DNA from: Sisyra terminalis
Taxonomy: Eukaryota > Arthropoda > Insecta > Neuroptera > Sisyridae
Direction of reading: 5' to 3'
Assembly (NCBI GenBank): GCA_958496175.1
Contig: OY292279.1
Location: 1,674,001 to 1,738,000 of the forward strand
Length of the DNA stretch: 64,000 nt
Shown here: positions 50,188-63,300 of the stretch, piece after piece
How the letters are laid out: the number at the start of each line of letters is the position of its first letter
How positions within the stretch are numbered: position 1 is the first letter of the stretch
Made by a program: the position numbers and the translations under genes
Notes under the pieces: model-generated
Databases searched by the model: none
What the model saw: only the letters and a program-made list of their open reading frames with translations
Told to the model about the DNA's origin: nothing

Positions 50188-51853
50188 TCATAAAAGTTTT
50201 CTAAGCATGAAAATTGAAAGTATACATCCTTCTGTACATGCTATGCAAATTTTTCTGAAAACAAGCCACGTGTACGGGAGATATTGACCATCAAAGTGGC
50301 AGAAGAAATCACGTTTGGTCAAAAAAAAACCGTGGGTTAACCATCGTTGATTTTTCACGGAAATCAAAAATTTCATATAAGTTTTCTAAGCATGAAAATT
50401 GAAAGTATACATCCTTCTGTACATGCTATGCAAATTTTTTTGAAAACAAGCTACGTGTACGGGAGATATTGACCATCAAAGTGGCAGTAGAAATCACGTT
50501 TCGTCAAAAAAAAACCGTGGGTTAACCATCGTTGATTTTTCACGGAAATCGAAAATCTCATAAAAGTTTTCTAAGCATGAAAATTGAAAGTATACATCCA
50601 TCTGTACATGCTTTGCAAATTTTTTTGAAAACAAGCCACGTGTACGGGAGATATTGACCATCAAAGTGGCAGTAGAAATCACGTTTCGTCAAAAAAAAAC
50701 CGTGGGTTAACCATCGTTGATTTTTCACGGAAATCAAAAATTTCATATAAGTTTTCTAAGCATGAAAATTGAAAGTATACATCCTTCTGTACATGCTATG
50801 CAAATTTTTTTGAAAACAAGCCACGTGTACGGGAGATATTGACCATCAAAGTGGCAGTAGAAATCACGTTTCGTCAAAAAAAAACCGTGGGTTAACCATC
50901 GTTGATTTTTCACGGAAATCAAAAATTTCATATAAGTTTTCTAAGCATGAAAATTGAAAGTATACATCCTTCTGTACATGCTATGCAAATTTTTTTGAAA
51001 ACAAGCTACGTGTACGGGAGATATTGACCATCAAAGTGGCAGTAGAAATCACGTTTCGTCAAATAAAAAACCGTGGGTTAACCATCGTTGATTTTTCACG
51101 GAAATCAAAAATTTCATAAAAGTTTTCTAAGCATGAAAATTGAAAGTTTATATCCTTCTGTACATGCTATGCAAATTTTTTTGAAAACAAGCTACGTGTA
51201 CGGGAGATATTGACCATCAAAGTGGCAGTAGAAATCACGTTTCGTCAAAAAAAAACCGTGGGTTAACCATCGTTGATTTTTCACGGAAATCGAAAATCTC
51301 ATAAAAGTTTTCTAAGCATGAAAATTGAAAGTATACATCCATCTGTACATGCATTGCAAATTTTTCTGAAAACAAGCCACGTGTACGGGAGATATTGACC
51401 ATCAAAGTGACAGAAGAAATCACGTTTCGTCAAAAAAAAACCGTGGGTTAACCATCGTTGATTTTTCTCGGAAATCTAAAATTTCATAAAAGTTTTCTAA
51501 GCATGAAAATTGAAAGTATACATCCTTCTGTACATGCTATGCAAATTTTTTTGAAAACAAGCCACGTGTACGGGAGATATTGACCATCAAAGTGGCAGTA
51601 GAAATCACGTTTCGTCAAAAAAAAACCGTGGGTTAACCATCGTTGATTTTTCACGGAAATCGAAAATCTCATAAAAGTTTTCTAAGCATGAAAATTGAAA
51701 GTATACATCCTTCTGTACATGCTTTGCAAATTTTTCTGAAAACAAGCCACGTGTGCGGGAGATATTGACCATCAAAGTGGCAGAAGAAATCACGTTTGGT
51801 CAAAAAAAAACCGTGGGTTAACCATCGTTGATTTTTCACGGAAATCAAAAATT
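50188..51853 (+). repeat. Flank of 35-mer copy C (copy of 35,202-36,867)
   Basis: Same nine monomers as at 35,202, offset 14,986 bp, including CAAATAAAAAACC (about 51,062), CATGCATTGC (about 51,349) and TTTTTCTCGGAAATC (about 51,464). Copy B lacks this flank, so C and its flank derive from the A side as one block of more than 5 kb. Confidence 0.87.
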
Positions 51854-52038
51854 TCATAAAAGTTTTCTAAGCATGAAAATTGAAAGTTTATATCCTTCTG
51901 TACATGCTATGCAAATTTTTCTGAAAACAAGCCACGTGTACGGGAGATATTGACCATCAAAGTGGCAGAAGAAATCACGTTTCGTCAAAAAAAAACCGTG
52001 GGTTAACCATCGTTGATTTTTCACGGAAATCGAAAATT

Positions 52039-54628
52039 TCATAAAAGTTTTCTAAGCATGAAAATTGAAAGTATACATCCTTCTGTACATGCTATGCAAA
52101 TTTTTCTGAAAACAAGTAACGTGTACGGGAGATATTGACCATCAAAGTGGCAGAAGAAATCACGTTTCGTCAAAAAAAAACCGTGGGTTAACCATCGTTG
52201 ATTTTTCACGGAAATCGAAAATTTCATAAAAGTTTTCTAAGCATGAAAATTGAAAGTATACATCCATCTGTACATGCTATGCAAATTTTTCTGAAAACAA
52301 GTAACGTGTACGGGAGATATTGACCATCAAAGTGGCAGAAGAAATCACGTTTCGTCAAAAAAAAACCGTGGGTTAACCATCGTTGATTTTTCACGGAAAT
52401 CAAAAATTTCATAAAAGTTTTCTAAGCATGAAAATTGAAAGTATACATCCTTCTGTACATGCTATGCAAATTTTTTTGAAAACAAGCCACGTGTACGGGA
52501 GATATTGACCATCAAAGTGGCAGTAGAAATCACGTTTCGTCAAAAAAAAACCGTGGGTTAACCATCGTTGATTTTTCACGGAAATCGAAAATCTCATAAA
52601 AGTTTTCTAAGCATGAAAATTGAAAGTATACATCCATCTGTACATGCTTTGCAAATTTTTCTGAAAACAAGCCACGTGTACGGGAGATATTGACCATCAA
52701 AGTGGCAGAAGAAATCACGTTTCGTCAAAAAAAAACCGTGGGTTAACCATCGTTGATTTTTCACGGAAATCGAAAATTTCATAAAAGTTTTCTAAGCATG
52801 AAAATTGAAAGTATACATCCTTCTGTACATGCTATGCAAATTTTTCTGAAAACAAGCCACGTGTACGGGAGATATTGACCATCAAAGTGGCAGAAGAAAT
52901 CACGTTTGGTCAAAAAAAAACCGTGGGTTAACCATCGTTGATTTTTCACGGAAATCAAAAATTTCATATAAGTTTTCTAAGCATGAAAATTGAAAGTATA
53001 CATCCTTCTGTACATGCTATGCAAATTTTTTTGAAAACAAGCCACGTGTACGGGAGATATTGACCATCAAAGTGGCAGTAGAAATCACGTTTCGTCAAAA
53101 AAAAACCGTGGGTTAACCATCGTTGATTTTTCACGGAAATCAAAAATTTCATATAAGTTTTCTAAGCATGAAAATTGAAAGTATACATCCTTCTGTACAT
53201 GCTATGCAAATTTTTTTGAAAACAAGCTACGTGTACGGGAGATATTGACCATCAAAGTGGCAGTAGAAATCACGTTTCGTCAAAAAAAAACCGTGGGTTA
53301 ACCATCGTTGATTTTTCACGGAAATCGAAAATTTCATAAAAGTTTTCTAAGCATGAAAATTGAAAGTATACATCCTTCTGTACATGCTATGCAAATTTTT
53401 CTGAAAACAAGTAACGTGTACGGGAGATATTGACCATCAAAGTGGCAGAAGAAATCACGTTTCGTCAAAAAAAAACCGTGGGTTAACCATCGTTGATTTT
53501 TCACGGAAATCGAAAATTTCATAAAAGTTTTCTAAGCATGAAAATTGAAAGTATACATCCATCTGTACATGCTATGCAAATTTTTCTGAAAACAAGTAAC
53601 GTGTACGGGAGATATTGACCATCAAAGTGGCAGAAGAAATCACGTTTCGTCAAAAAAAAACCGTGGGTTAACCATCGTTGATTTTTCACGGAAATCAAAA
53701 ATTTCATAAAAGTTTTCTAAGCATGAAAATTGAAAGTATACATCCTTCTGTACATGCTATGCAAATTTTTTTGAAAACAAGCCACGTGTACGGGAGATAT
53801 TGACCATCAAAGTGGCAGTAGAAATCACGTTTCGTCAAAAAAAAACCGTGGGTTAACCATCGTTGATTTTTCACGGAAATCGAAAATCTCATAAAAGTTT
53901 TCTAAGCATGAAAATTGAAAGTATACATCCATCTGTACATGCTTTGCAAATTTTTCTGAAAACAAGCCACGTGTACGGGAGATATTGACCATCAAAGTGG
54001 CAGAAGAAATCACGTTTCGTCAAAAAAAAACCGTGGGTTAACCATCGTTGATTTTTCACGGAAATCGAAAATTTCATAAAAGTTTTCTAAGCATGAAAAT
54101 TGAAAGTATACATCCTTCTGTACATGCTATGCAAATTTTTCTGAAAACAAGCCACGTGTACGGGAGATATTGACCATCAAAGTGGCAGAAGAAATCACGT
54201 TTGGTCAAAAAAAAACCGTGGGTTAACCATCGTTGATTTTTCACGGAAATCAAAAATTTCATATAAGTTTTCTAAGCATGAAAATTGAAAGTATACATCC
54301 TTCTGTACATGCTATGCAAATTTTTTTGAAAACAAGCCACGTGTACGGGAGATATTGACCATCAAAGTGGCAGTAGAAATCACGTTTCGTCAAAAAAAAA
54401 CCGTGGGTTAACCATCGTTGATTTTTCACGGAAATCAAAAATTTCATATAAGTTTTCTAAGCATGAAAATTGAAAGTATACATCCTTCTGTACATGCTAT
54501 GCAAATTTTTTTGAAAACAAGCTACGTGTACGGGAGATATTGACCATCAAAGTGGCAGTAGAAATCACGTTTCGTCAAAAAAAAACCGTGGGTTAACCAT
54601 CGTTGATTTTTCACGGAAATCGAAAATC
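52039..54628 (+). repeat. 7-mer tandem pair inside copy C
   Basis: Copies 52,039-53,333 and 53,334-54,628, same order as in A and B. The T monomers have TACGTG at about 53,226 and 54,521. Confidence 0.88.
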
Positions 54629-55368
54629 TCATAAAAGTTTTCTAAGCATGAAAATTGAAAGTATACATCCATCTGTACATGCTTTGCAAATTTTTTTGAA
54701 AACAAGCCACGTGTACGGGAGATATTGACCATCAAAGTGGCAGTAGAAATCACGTTTCGTCAAAAAAAAACCGTGGGTTAACCATCGTTGATTTTTCACG
54801 GAAATCAAAAATTTCATATAAGTTTTCTAAGCATGAAAATTGAAAGTATACATCCTTCTGTACATGCTATGCAAATTTTTTTGAAAACAAGCCACGTGTA
54901 CGGGAGATATTGACCATCAAAGTGGCAGTAGAAATCACGTTTCGTCAAAAAAAAACCGTGGGTTAACCATCGTTGATTTTTCACGGAAATCAAAAATTTC
55001 ATATAAGTTTTCTAAGCATGAAAATTGAAAGTATACATCCTTCTGTACATGCTATGCAAATTTTTTTGAAAACAAGCTACGTGTACGGGAGATATTGACC
55101 ATCAAAGTGGCAGTAGAAATCACGTTTCGTCAAAAAAAAACCGTGGGTTAACCATCGTTGATTTTTCACGGAAATCAAAAATTTCATATAAGTTTTCTAA
55201 GCATGAAAATTGAAAGTATACATCCTTCTGTACATTCTATGCAAATTTTTTTGAAAACAAGCCACGTGTACGGGAGATATTGACCATCAAAGTGGCAGTA
55301 GAAATCACGTTTCGTCAAAAAAAAACCGTGGGTTAACCATCGTTGATTTTTCACGGAAATCAAAAATT

Positions 55369-55922
55369 TCATATAAGTTTTCTAAGCATGAAAATTGAAA
55401 GTATACATCCTTCTGTACATGCTATGCAATTTTTCTGAAAACAAGCCACGTGTACGGGAGATATTGACCATCAAAGTGGCAGTAGAAATCACGTTTCGTC
55501 AAAAAAAAACCGTGGGTTAACCATCGTTGATTTTTCACGGAAATCGAAAATTTCATAAAAGTTTTCTAAGCATGAAAATTGAAAGTATACATCCTTCTGT
55601 ACATGCTATGCTAATTTTTCTGAAAACAAGCCACGTGTACGGGAGATATTGACCATCAAAGTGGCAGTAGAAATCACGTTTCGTCAAAAAAAAACCGTGG
55701 GTTAACCATCGTTGATTTTTCACGGAAATCGAAAATTTCATAAAAGTTTTCTAAGCATGAAAATTGAAAGTATACATCCTTCTGTACATGCTATGCAAAT
55801 TTTTCTGAAAACAAGCCACGTGTACGGGAGATATTGACCATCAAAGTGGCAGAAGAAATCACGTTTGGTCAAAAAAAAACCGTGGGTTAACCATCGTTGA
55901 TTTTTCACGGAAATCAAAAATT
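55369..55922 (+). repeat. Three-monomer insertion in copy C (copy of 49,819-50,372)
   Basis: Monomers p (GCAATTTTTCTG, 184 bp), q (GCTAATTTTTC) and a CTGAAAAC/TTTGGTC monomer stand between the ACATTCTATGC monomer and the T monomer that are neighbours in A and B. The same trio in the same order is at 49,819-50,372, offset exactly 5,550 bp (30 monomers). Confidence 0.85.
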
Positions 55923-57586
55923 TCATATAAGTTTTCTAAGCATGAAAATTGAAAGTATACATCCTTCTGTACATGCTATGCAAATTTTTTTGAAAACAAG
56001 CTACGTGTACGGGAGATATTGACCATCAAAGTGGCAGTAGAAATCACGTTTCGTCAAAAAAAAACCGTGGGTTAACCATCGTTGATTTTTCACGGAAATC
56101 GAAAATCTCATAAAAGTTTTCTAAGCATGAAAATTGAAAGTATACATCCATCTGTACATGCATTGCAAATTTTTCTGAAAACAAGCCACGTGTACGGGAG
56201 ATATTGACCATCAAAGTGACAGAAGAAATCACGTTTCGTCAAAAAAAAACCGTGGGTTAACCATCGTTGATTTTTCTCGGAAATCTAAAATTTCATAAAA
56301 GTTTTCTAAGCATGAAAATTGAAAGTATACATCCTTCTGTACATGCTATGCAAATTTTTTTGAAAACAAGCCACGTGTACGGGAGATATTGACCATCAAA
56401 GTGGCAGTAGAAATCACGTTTCGTCAAAAAAAAACCGTGGGTTAACCATCGTTGATTTTTCACGGAAATCGAAAATTTCATAAAAGTTTTCTAAGCATGA
56501 AAATTGAAAGTATACATCCTTCTGTACATGCTATGCAAATTTTTTTGAAAACAAGCCACGTGTACGGGAGATATTGACCATCAAAGTGGCAGTAGAAATC
56601 ACGTTTCGTCAAAAAAAAACCGTGGGTTAACCATCGTTGATTTTTCACGGAAATCGAAAATTTCATAAATGTTTTCTAAGCATGAAAATTGAAAGTTTAT
56701 ATCCTTCTGTACATGCTATGCAAATTTTTCTGAAAACAAGCCACGTGTACGGGAGATATTGACCATCAAAGTGGCAGAAGAAATCACGTTTGGTCAAAAA
56801 AAAACCGTGGGTTAACCATCGTTGATTTTTCACGGAAATCGAAAATTTCATAAAAGTTTTCTAAGCATGAAAATTTAAAGTATACATCCTTCTGTACATG
56901 CTATGCAAATTTTTTTGAAAACAAGCCACGTGTACGGGAGATATTGACCATCAAAGTGGCAGTAGAAATCACGTTTCGTCAAAAAAAAACCGTGGGTTAA
57001 CCATCGTTGATTTTTCACGGAAATCAAAAATTTCATATAAGTTTTCTAAGCATGAAAATTGAAAGTATACATCCTTCTGTACATGCTATGCAAATTTTTT
57101 TGAAAACAAGCCACGTGTACGGGAGATATTGACCATCAAAGTGGCAGTAGAAATCACGTTTCGTCAAAAAAAAACCGTGGGTTAACCATCGTTGATTTTT
57201 CACGGAAATCGAAAATCTCATAAAAGTTTTCTAAGCATGAAAATTGAAAGTTTATATCCTTCTGTACATGCTATGCAAATTTTTCTGAAAACAAGCCACG
57301 TGTACGGGAGATATTGACCATCAAAGTGGCAGAAGAAATCACGTTTCGTCAAAAAAAAACCGTGGGTTAACCATCGTTGATTTTTCACGGAAATCGAAAA
57401 TTTCATAAAAGTTTTCTAAGCATGAAAATTGAAAGTATACATCCTTCTGTACATGCTATGCAATTTTTCTGAAAACAAGCCACGTGTACGGGAGATATTG
57501 ACCATCAAAGTGGCAGTAGAAATCACGTTTCGTCAAAAAAAAACCGTGGGTTAACCATCGTTGATTTTTCACGGAAATCGAAAATT

Positions 57587-59068
57587 TCATAAAAGTTTTC
57601 TAAGCATGAAAATTGAAAGTATACATCCTTCTGTACATGCTATGCTAATTTTTCTGAAAACAAGCCACGTGTACGGGAGATATTGACCATCAAAGTGGCA
57701 GTAGAAATCACGTTTCGTCAAAAAAAAACCGTGGGTTAACCATCGTTGATTTTTCACGGAAATCGAAAATCTCATAAAAGTTTTCTAAGCATGAAAATTG
57801 AAAGTATACATCCATCTGTACATGCTTTGCAAATTTTTCTGAAAACAAGCCACGTGTGCGGGAGATATTGACCATCAAAGTGGCAGAAGAAATCACGTTT
57901 GGTCATATAAAAAACCGTGGGTTAACCATCGTTGATTTTTCACGGAAATCAAAAATTTCATAAAAGTTTTCTAAGCATGAAAATTGAAAGTTTATCTCCT
58001 TCTGTACATGCTATGCAAATTTTTCTGAAAACAAGCCACGTGTGCGGGAGATATTGACCATCAAAGTGGCAGAAGAAATCACGTTTCGTCAAAAAAAAAC
58101 CGTGGGTTAACCATCGTTGATTTTTCACGGAAATCGAAAATTTCATAAAAGTTTTCTAAGCATGAAAATTAAAAGTATACATCCTTCTGTACATGCTATG
58201 CAATTTTTTCCGAAAACAAGCCACGTGTACGGGAGATATTGACCATCAAAGTGACAGAAGAAATCACGTTTCGTCAAAAAAAAACTGTGGGTTAACCATC
58301 GTTGATTTTTCACGGAAATCGAAAATTTCATAAAAGTTTTCTAAGCATGAAAATTGAAAGTATACATCCTTCTGTACATGCTATGCTAATTTTTCTGAAA
58401 ACAAGCCACGTGTACGGGAGATATTGACCATCAAAGTGGCAGTAGAAATCACGTTTCGTCAAAAAAAAACCGTGGGTTAACCATCGTTGATTTTTCACGG
58501 AAATCGAAAATCTCATAAAAGTTTTCTAAGCATGAAAATTGAAAGTATACATCCATCTGTACATGCTTTGCAAATTTTTCTGAAAACAAGCCACGTGTGC
58601 GGGAGATATTGACCATCAAAGTGGCAGAAGAAATCACGTTTGGTCATATAAAAAACCGTGGGTTAACCATCGTTGATTTTTCACGGAAATCAAAAATTTC
58701 ATAAAAGTTTTCTAAGCATGAAAATTGAAAGTTTATCTCCTTCTGTACATGCTATGCAAATTTTTCTGAAAACAAGCCACGTGTGCGGGAGATATTGACC
58801 ATCAAAGTGGCAGAAGAAATCACGTTTCGTCAAAAAAAAACCGTGGGTTAACCATCGTTGATTTTTCACGGAAATCGAAAATTTCATAAAAGTTTTCTAA
58901 GCATGAAAATTAAAAGTATACATCCTTCTGTACATGCTATGCAATTTTTTCCGAAAACAAGCCACGTGTACGGGAGATATTGACCATCAAAGTGACAGAA
59001 GAAATCACGTTTCGTCAAAAAAAAACTGTGGGTTAACCATCGTTGATTTTTCACGGAAATCGAAAATC
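57587..59068 (+). repeat. 4-mer tandem duplication (2 x 741 bp) at the right end of C
   Basis: q-c'-d'-e at 57,587-58,327, then q-c'-d'-e at 58,328-59,068, both complete. Both e monomers carry GTGACAGAAG and AAACTGTGGG (about 58,282 and 59,023). After the second e the array switches to the region-4 type segment. Confidence 0.87.
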
Positions 59069-60363
59069 TCATAAAAGTTTTCTAAGCATGAAAATTGAAA
59101 GTATACATCCATCTGTACATGCTTTGCCAATTTTTCTGAAAACAAGCCACGTGTACGGGAGATATTGACCATCAAAGTGGCAGAAGAAATCACGTTTCGT
59201 CAAAAAAAAACCGTGGGTTAACCATCGTTGATTTTTCACGGAAATCGAAAATTTCATAAAAGTTTTCTAAGCATGAAAATTGAAAGTATACATCCTTCTG
59301 TACATGCTATGCAAATTTTTCTGAAAACAAGCCACGTGTACGGGAGATATTGACCATCAAAGTGGCAGAAGAAATCACGTTTGGTCAAAAAAAAACCGTG
59401 GGTTAACCATCGTTGATTTTTCACGGAAATCAAAAATTTCATATAAGTTTTCTAAGCATGAAAATTGAAAGTATACATCCTTCTGTACATGCTATGCAAA
59501 TTTTTTTGAAAACAAGCCACGTGTACGGGAGATATTGACCATCAAAGTGGCAGTAGAAATCACGTTTCGTCAAAAAAAAACCGTGGGTTAACCATCGTTG
59601 ATTTTTCACGGAAATCGAAAATCTCATAAAAGTTTTCTAAGCATGAAAATTGAAAGTATACATCCTTCTGTACATGCTATGCAAATTTTTCTGAAAACAA
59701 GCCACGTGTACGGGAGATATTGACCATCAAAGTGGCAGAAGAAATCACGTTTGGTCAAAAAAAAACCGTGGGTTAACCATCGTTGATTTTTCACGGAAAT
59801 CAAAAATTTCATATAAGTTTTCTAAGCATGAAAATTGAAAGTATACATCCTTCTGTACATGCTATGCAAATTTTTTTGAAAACAAGCCACGTGTACGGGA
59901 GATATTGACCATCAAAGTGGCAGTAGAAATCACGTTTCGTCAAAAAAAAACCGTGGGTTAACCATCGTTGATTTTTCACGGAAATCGAAAATCTCATAAA
60001 AGTTTTCTAAGCATGAAAATTGAAAGTATACATCCATCTGTACATGCTTTGCAAATTTTTCTGAAAACAAGCCACGTGTGCGGGAGATATTGACCATCAA
60101 AGTGGCAGAAGAAATCACGTTTGGTCAAAAAAAAACCGTGGGTTAACCATCGTTGATTTTTCACGGAAATCGAAAATTTCATAAAAGTTTTCTAAGCATG
60201 AAAATTGAAAGTATACATCCTTCTGTACATGCTATGCAAATTTTTCTGAAAACAAGTAACGTGTACGGGAGATATTGACCATCAAAGTGGCAGAAGAAAT
60301 CACGTTTCGTCAAAAAAAAACCGTGGGTTAACCATCGTTGATTTTTCACGGAAATCGAAAATT
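59069..60363 (+). repeat. Distant copy of 21,880-23,174 (7 monomers)
   Basis: The seven monomers match 21,880-23,174 in order at an offset of 37,189 bp, ending in an L monomer at 60,179. TTTGCCAATT at about 59,124 is private. Confidence 0.82.
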
Positions 60364-63300
60364 TCATAAAAGTTTTCTAAGCATGAAAATTGAAAGTATA
60401 CATCCTTCTGTACATGCTATGCAAATTTTTTTGAAAACAAGCCACGTGTACGGGAGATATTGACCATCAAAGTGGCAGTAGAAATCACGTTTCGTCAAAA
60501 AAAAACCGTGGGTTAACCATCGTTGATTTTTCACGGAAATCGAAAATTTCATAAATGTTTTCTAAGCATGAAAATTGAAAGTTTATATCCTTCTGTACAT
60601 GCTATGCAAATTTTTCTGAAAACAAGCCACGTGTACGGGAGATATTGACCATCAAAGTGGCAGAAGAAATCACGTTTCGTCAAAAAAAAACCGTGGGTTA
60701 ACCATCGTTGATTTTTCACGGAAATCGAAAATTTCATAAAAGTTTTCTAAGCATGAAAATTAATAGTATACATCCTTCTGTACATGCTATGCAATTTTTT
60801 CCGAAAACAAGCCACGTGTACGGGAGATATTGACCATCAAAGTGACAGAAGAAATCACGTTTCGTCAAAAAAAAAACCGTGGGTTAACCATCGTTGATTT
60901 TTCACGGAAATCGAAAATTTCATAAAAGTTTTCTAAGCATGAAAATTGAAAGTATACATCCTTCTGTACATGCTATGCAAATTTTTTTGAAAACAAGCCA
61001 CGTGTACGGGAGATATTGACCATCAAAGTGGCAGTAGAAATCACGTTTCGTCAAAAAAAAACCGTGGGTTAACCATCGTTGATTTTTCACGGAAATCGAA
61101 AATCTCATAAAAGTTTTCTAAGCATGAAAATTGAAAGTATACATCCATCTGTACATGCTTTGCAAATTTTTCTGAAAACAAGCCACGTGTGCGGGAGATA
61201 TTGACCATCAAAGTGGCAGAAGAAATCATGTTTGGTCAAAAAAAAACCGTGGGTTAACCATCGTTGATTTTTCACGGAAATCAAAAATTTCATATAAGTT
61301 TTCTAAGCATGAAAATTGAAAGTATACATCCTTCTGTACATGCTATGCAAATTTTTTTGAAAACAAGCCACGTGTACGGGAGATATTGACCATCAAAGTG
61401 GCAGTAGAAATCACGTTTCGTCAAAAAAAAACCGTGGGTTAACCATCGTTGATTTTTCACGGAAATCGAAAATCTCATAAAAGTTTTCTAAGCATGAAAA
61501 TTGAAAGTTTATATCCTTCTGTACATGCTATGCAAATTTTTCTGAAAACAAGCCACGTGTACGGGAGATATTGACCATCAAAGTGGCAGAAGAAATCACG
61601 TTTCGTCAAAAAAAAACCGTGGGTTAACCATCGTTGATTTTTCACGGAAATCGAAAATTTCATAAAAGTTTTCTAAGCATGAAAATTGAAAGTATACATC
61701 CTTCTGTACATGCTATGCAATTTTTCTGAAAACAAGCCACGTGTACGGGAGATATTGACCATCAAAGTGGCAGTAGAAATCACGTTTCGTCAAAAAAAAA
61801 CCGTGGGTTAACCATCGTTGATTTTTCACGGAAATCGAAAATTTCATAAAAGTTTTCTAAGCATGAAAATTGAAAGTATACATCCTTCTGTACATGCTAT
61901 GCTAATTTTTCTGAAAACAAGCCACGTGTACGGGAGATATTGACCATCAAAGTGGCAGTAGAAATCACGTTTCGTCAAAAAAAAACCGTGGGTTAACCAT
62001 CGTTGATTTTTCACGGAAATCGAAAATCTCATAAAAGTTTTCTAAGCATGAAAATTGAAAGTATACATCCATCTGTACATGCTTTGCAAATTTTTCTGAA
62101 AACAAGCCACGTGTGCGGGAGATATTGACCATCAAAGTGGCAGAAGAAATCACGTTTGGTCATATAAAAAACCGTGGGTTAACCATCGTTGATTTTTCAC
62201 GGAAATCAAAAATTTCATAAAAGTTTTCTAAGCATGAAAATTGAAAGTTTATCTCCTTCTGTACATGCTATGCAAATTTTTCTGAAAACAAGCCACGTGT
62301 GCGGGAGATATTGACCATCAAAGTGGCAGAAGAAATCACGTTTCGTCAAAAAAAAACCGTGGGTTAACCATCGTTGATTTTTCACGGAAATCGAAAATTT
62401 CATAAAAGTTTTCTAAGCATGAAAATTAAAAGTATACATCCTTCTGTACATGCTATGCAATTTTTTCCGAAAACAAGCCACGTGTACGGGAGATATTGAC
62501 CATCAAAGTGACAGAAGAAATCACGTTTCGTCAAAAAAAAACCGTGGGTTAACCATCGTTGATTTTTCACGGAAATCGAAAATTTCATAAAAGTTTTCTA
62601 AGCATGAAAATTGAAAGTATACATCCTTCTGTACATGCTATGCAAATTTTTTTGAAAACAAGCCACGTGTACGGGAGATATTGACCATCAAAGTGGCAGT
62701 AGAAATCACGTTTCGTCAAAAAAAAACCGTGGGTTAACCATCGTTGATTTTTCACGGAAATCGAAAATCTCATAAAAGTTTTTGTAAGCATGAAAATTGA
62801 AAGTATACATCCATCTGTACATGCTTTGCAAATTTTTCTGAAAACAAGCCACGTGTGCGGGAGATATTGACCATCAAAGTGGCAGAAGAAATCACGTTTG
62901 GTCAAAAAAAAACCGTGGGTTAACCATCGTTGATTTTTCACGGAAATCAAAAATTTCATAAAAGTTTTCTAAGCATGAAAATTGAAAGTTTATATCCTTC
63001 TGTACATGCTATGCAAATTTTTCTGAAAACAAGCCACGTGTACGGGAGATATTGACCATCAAAGTGGCAGAAGAAATCACGTTTCGTCAAAAAAAAACCG
63101 TGGGTTAACCATCGTTGATTTTTCACGGAAATCGAAAATTTCATAAAAGTTTTCTAAGCATGAAAATTGAAAGTATACATCCTTCTGTACATGCTATGCA
63201 AATTTTTCTGAAAACAAGTAACGTGTACGGGAGATATTGACCATCAAAGTGGCAGAAGAAATCACGTTTCGTCAAAAAAAAACCGTGGGTTAACCATCGT

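Larger units (their letters stand above)
51854..58327 (+). repeat. 35-mer HOR, copy C, with a 3-monomer insertion
   Basis: 51,854-55,368 matches A at +14,986 bp. 55,923-58,327 matches A at +15,540 bp. The 554-bp change of offset is the insertion at 55,369-55,922. Marks are in the same order as A: ACATTCTATGC at about 55,234, TTTTTCTCGGAAATC at about 56,274, AATTTAAAG at about 56,874 and AAACTGTGGG at about 58,282. Confidence 0.88.
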
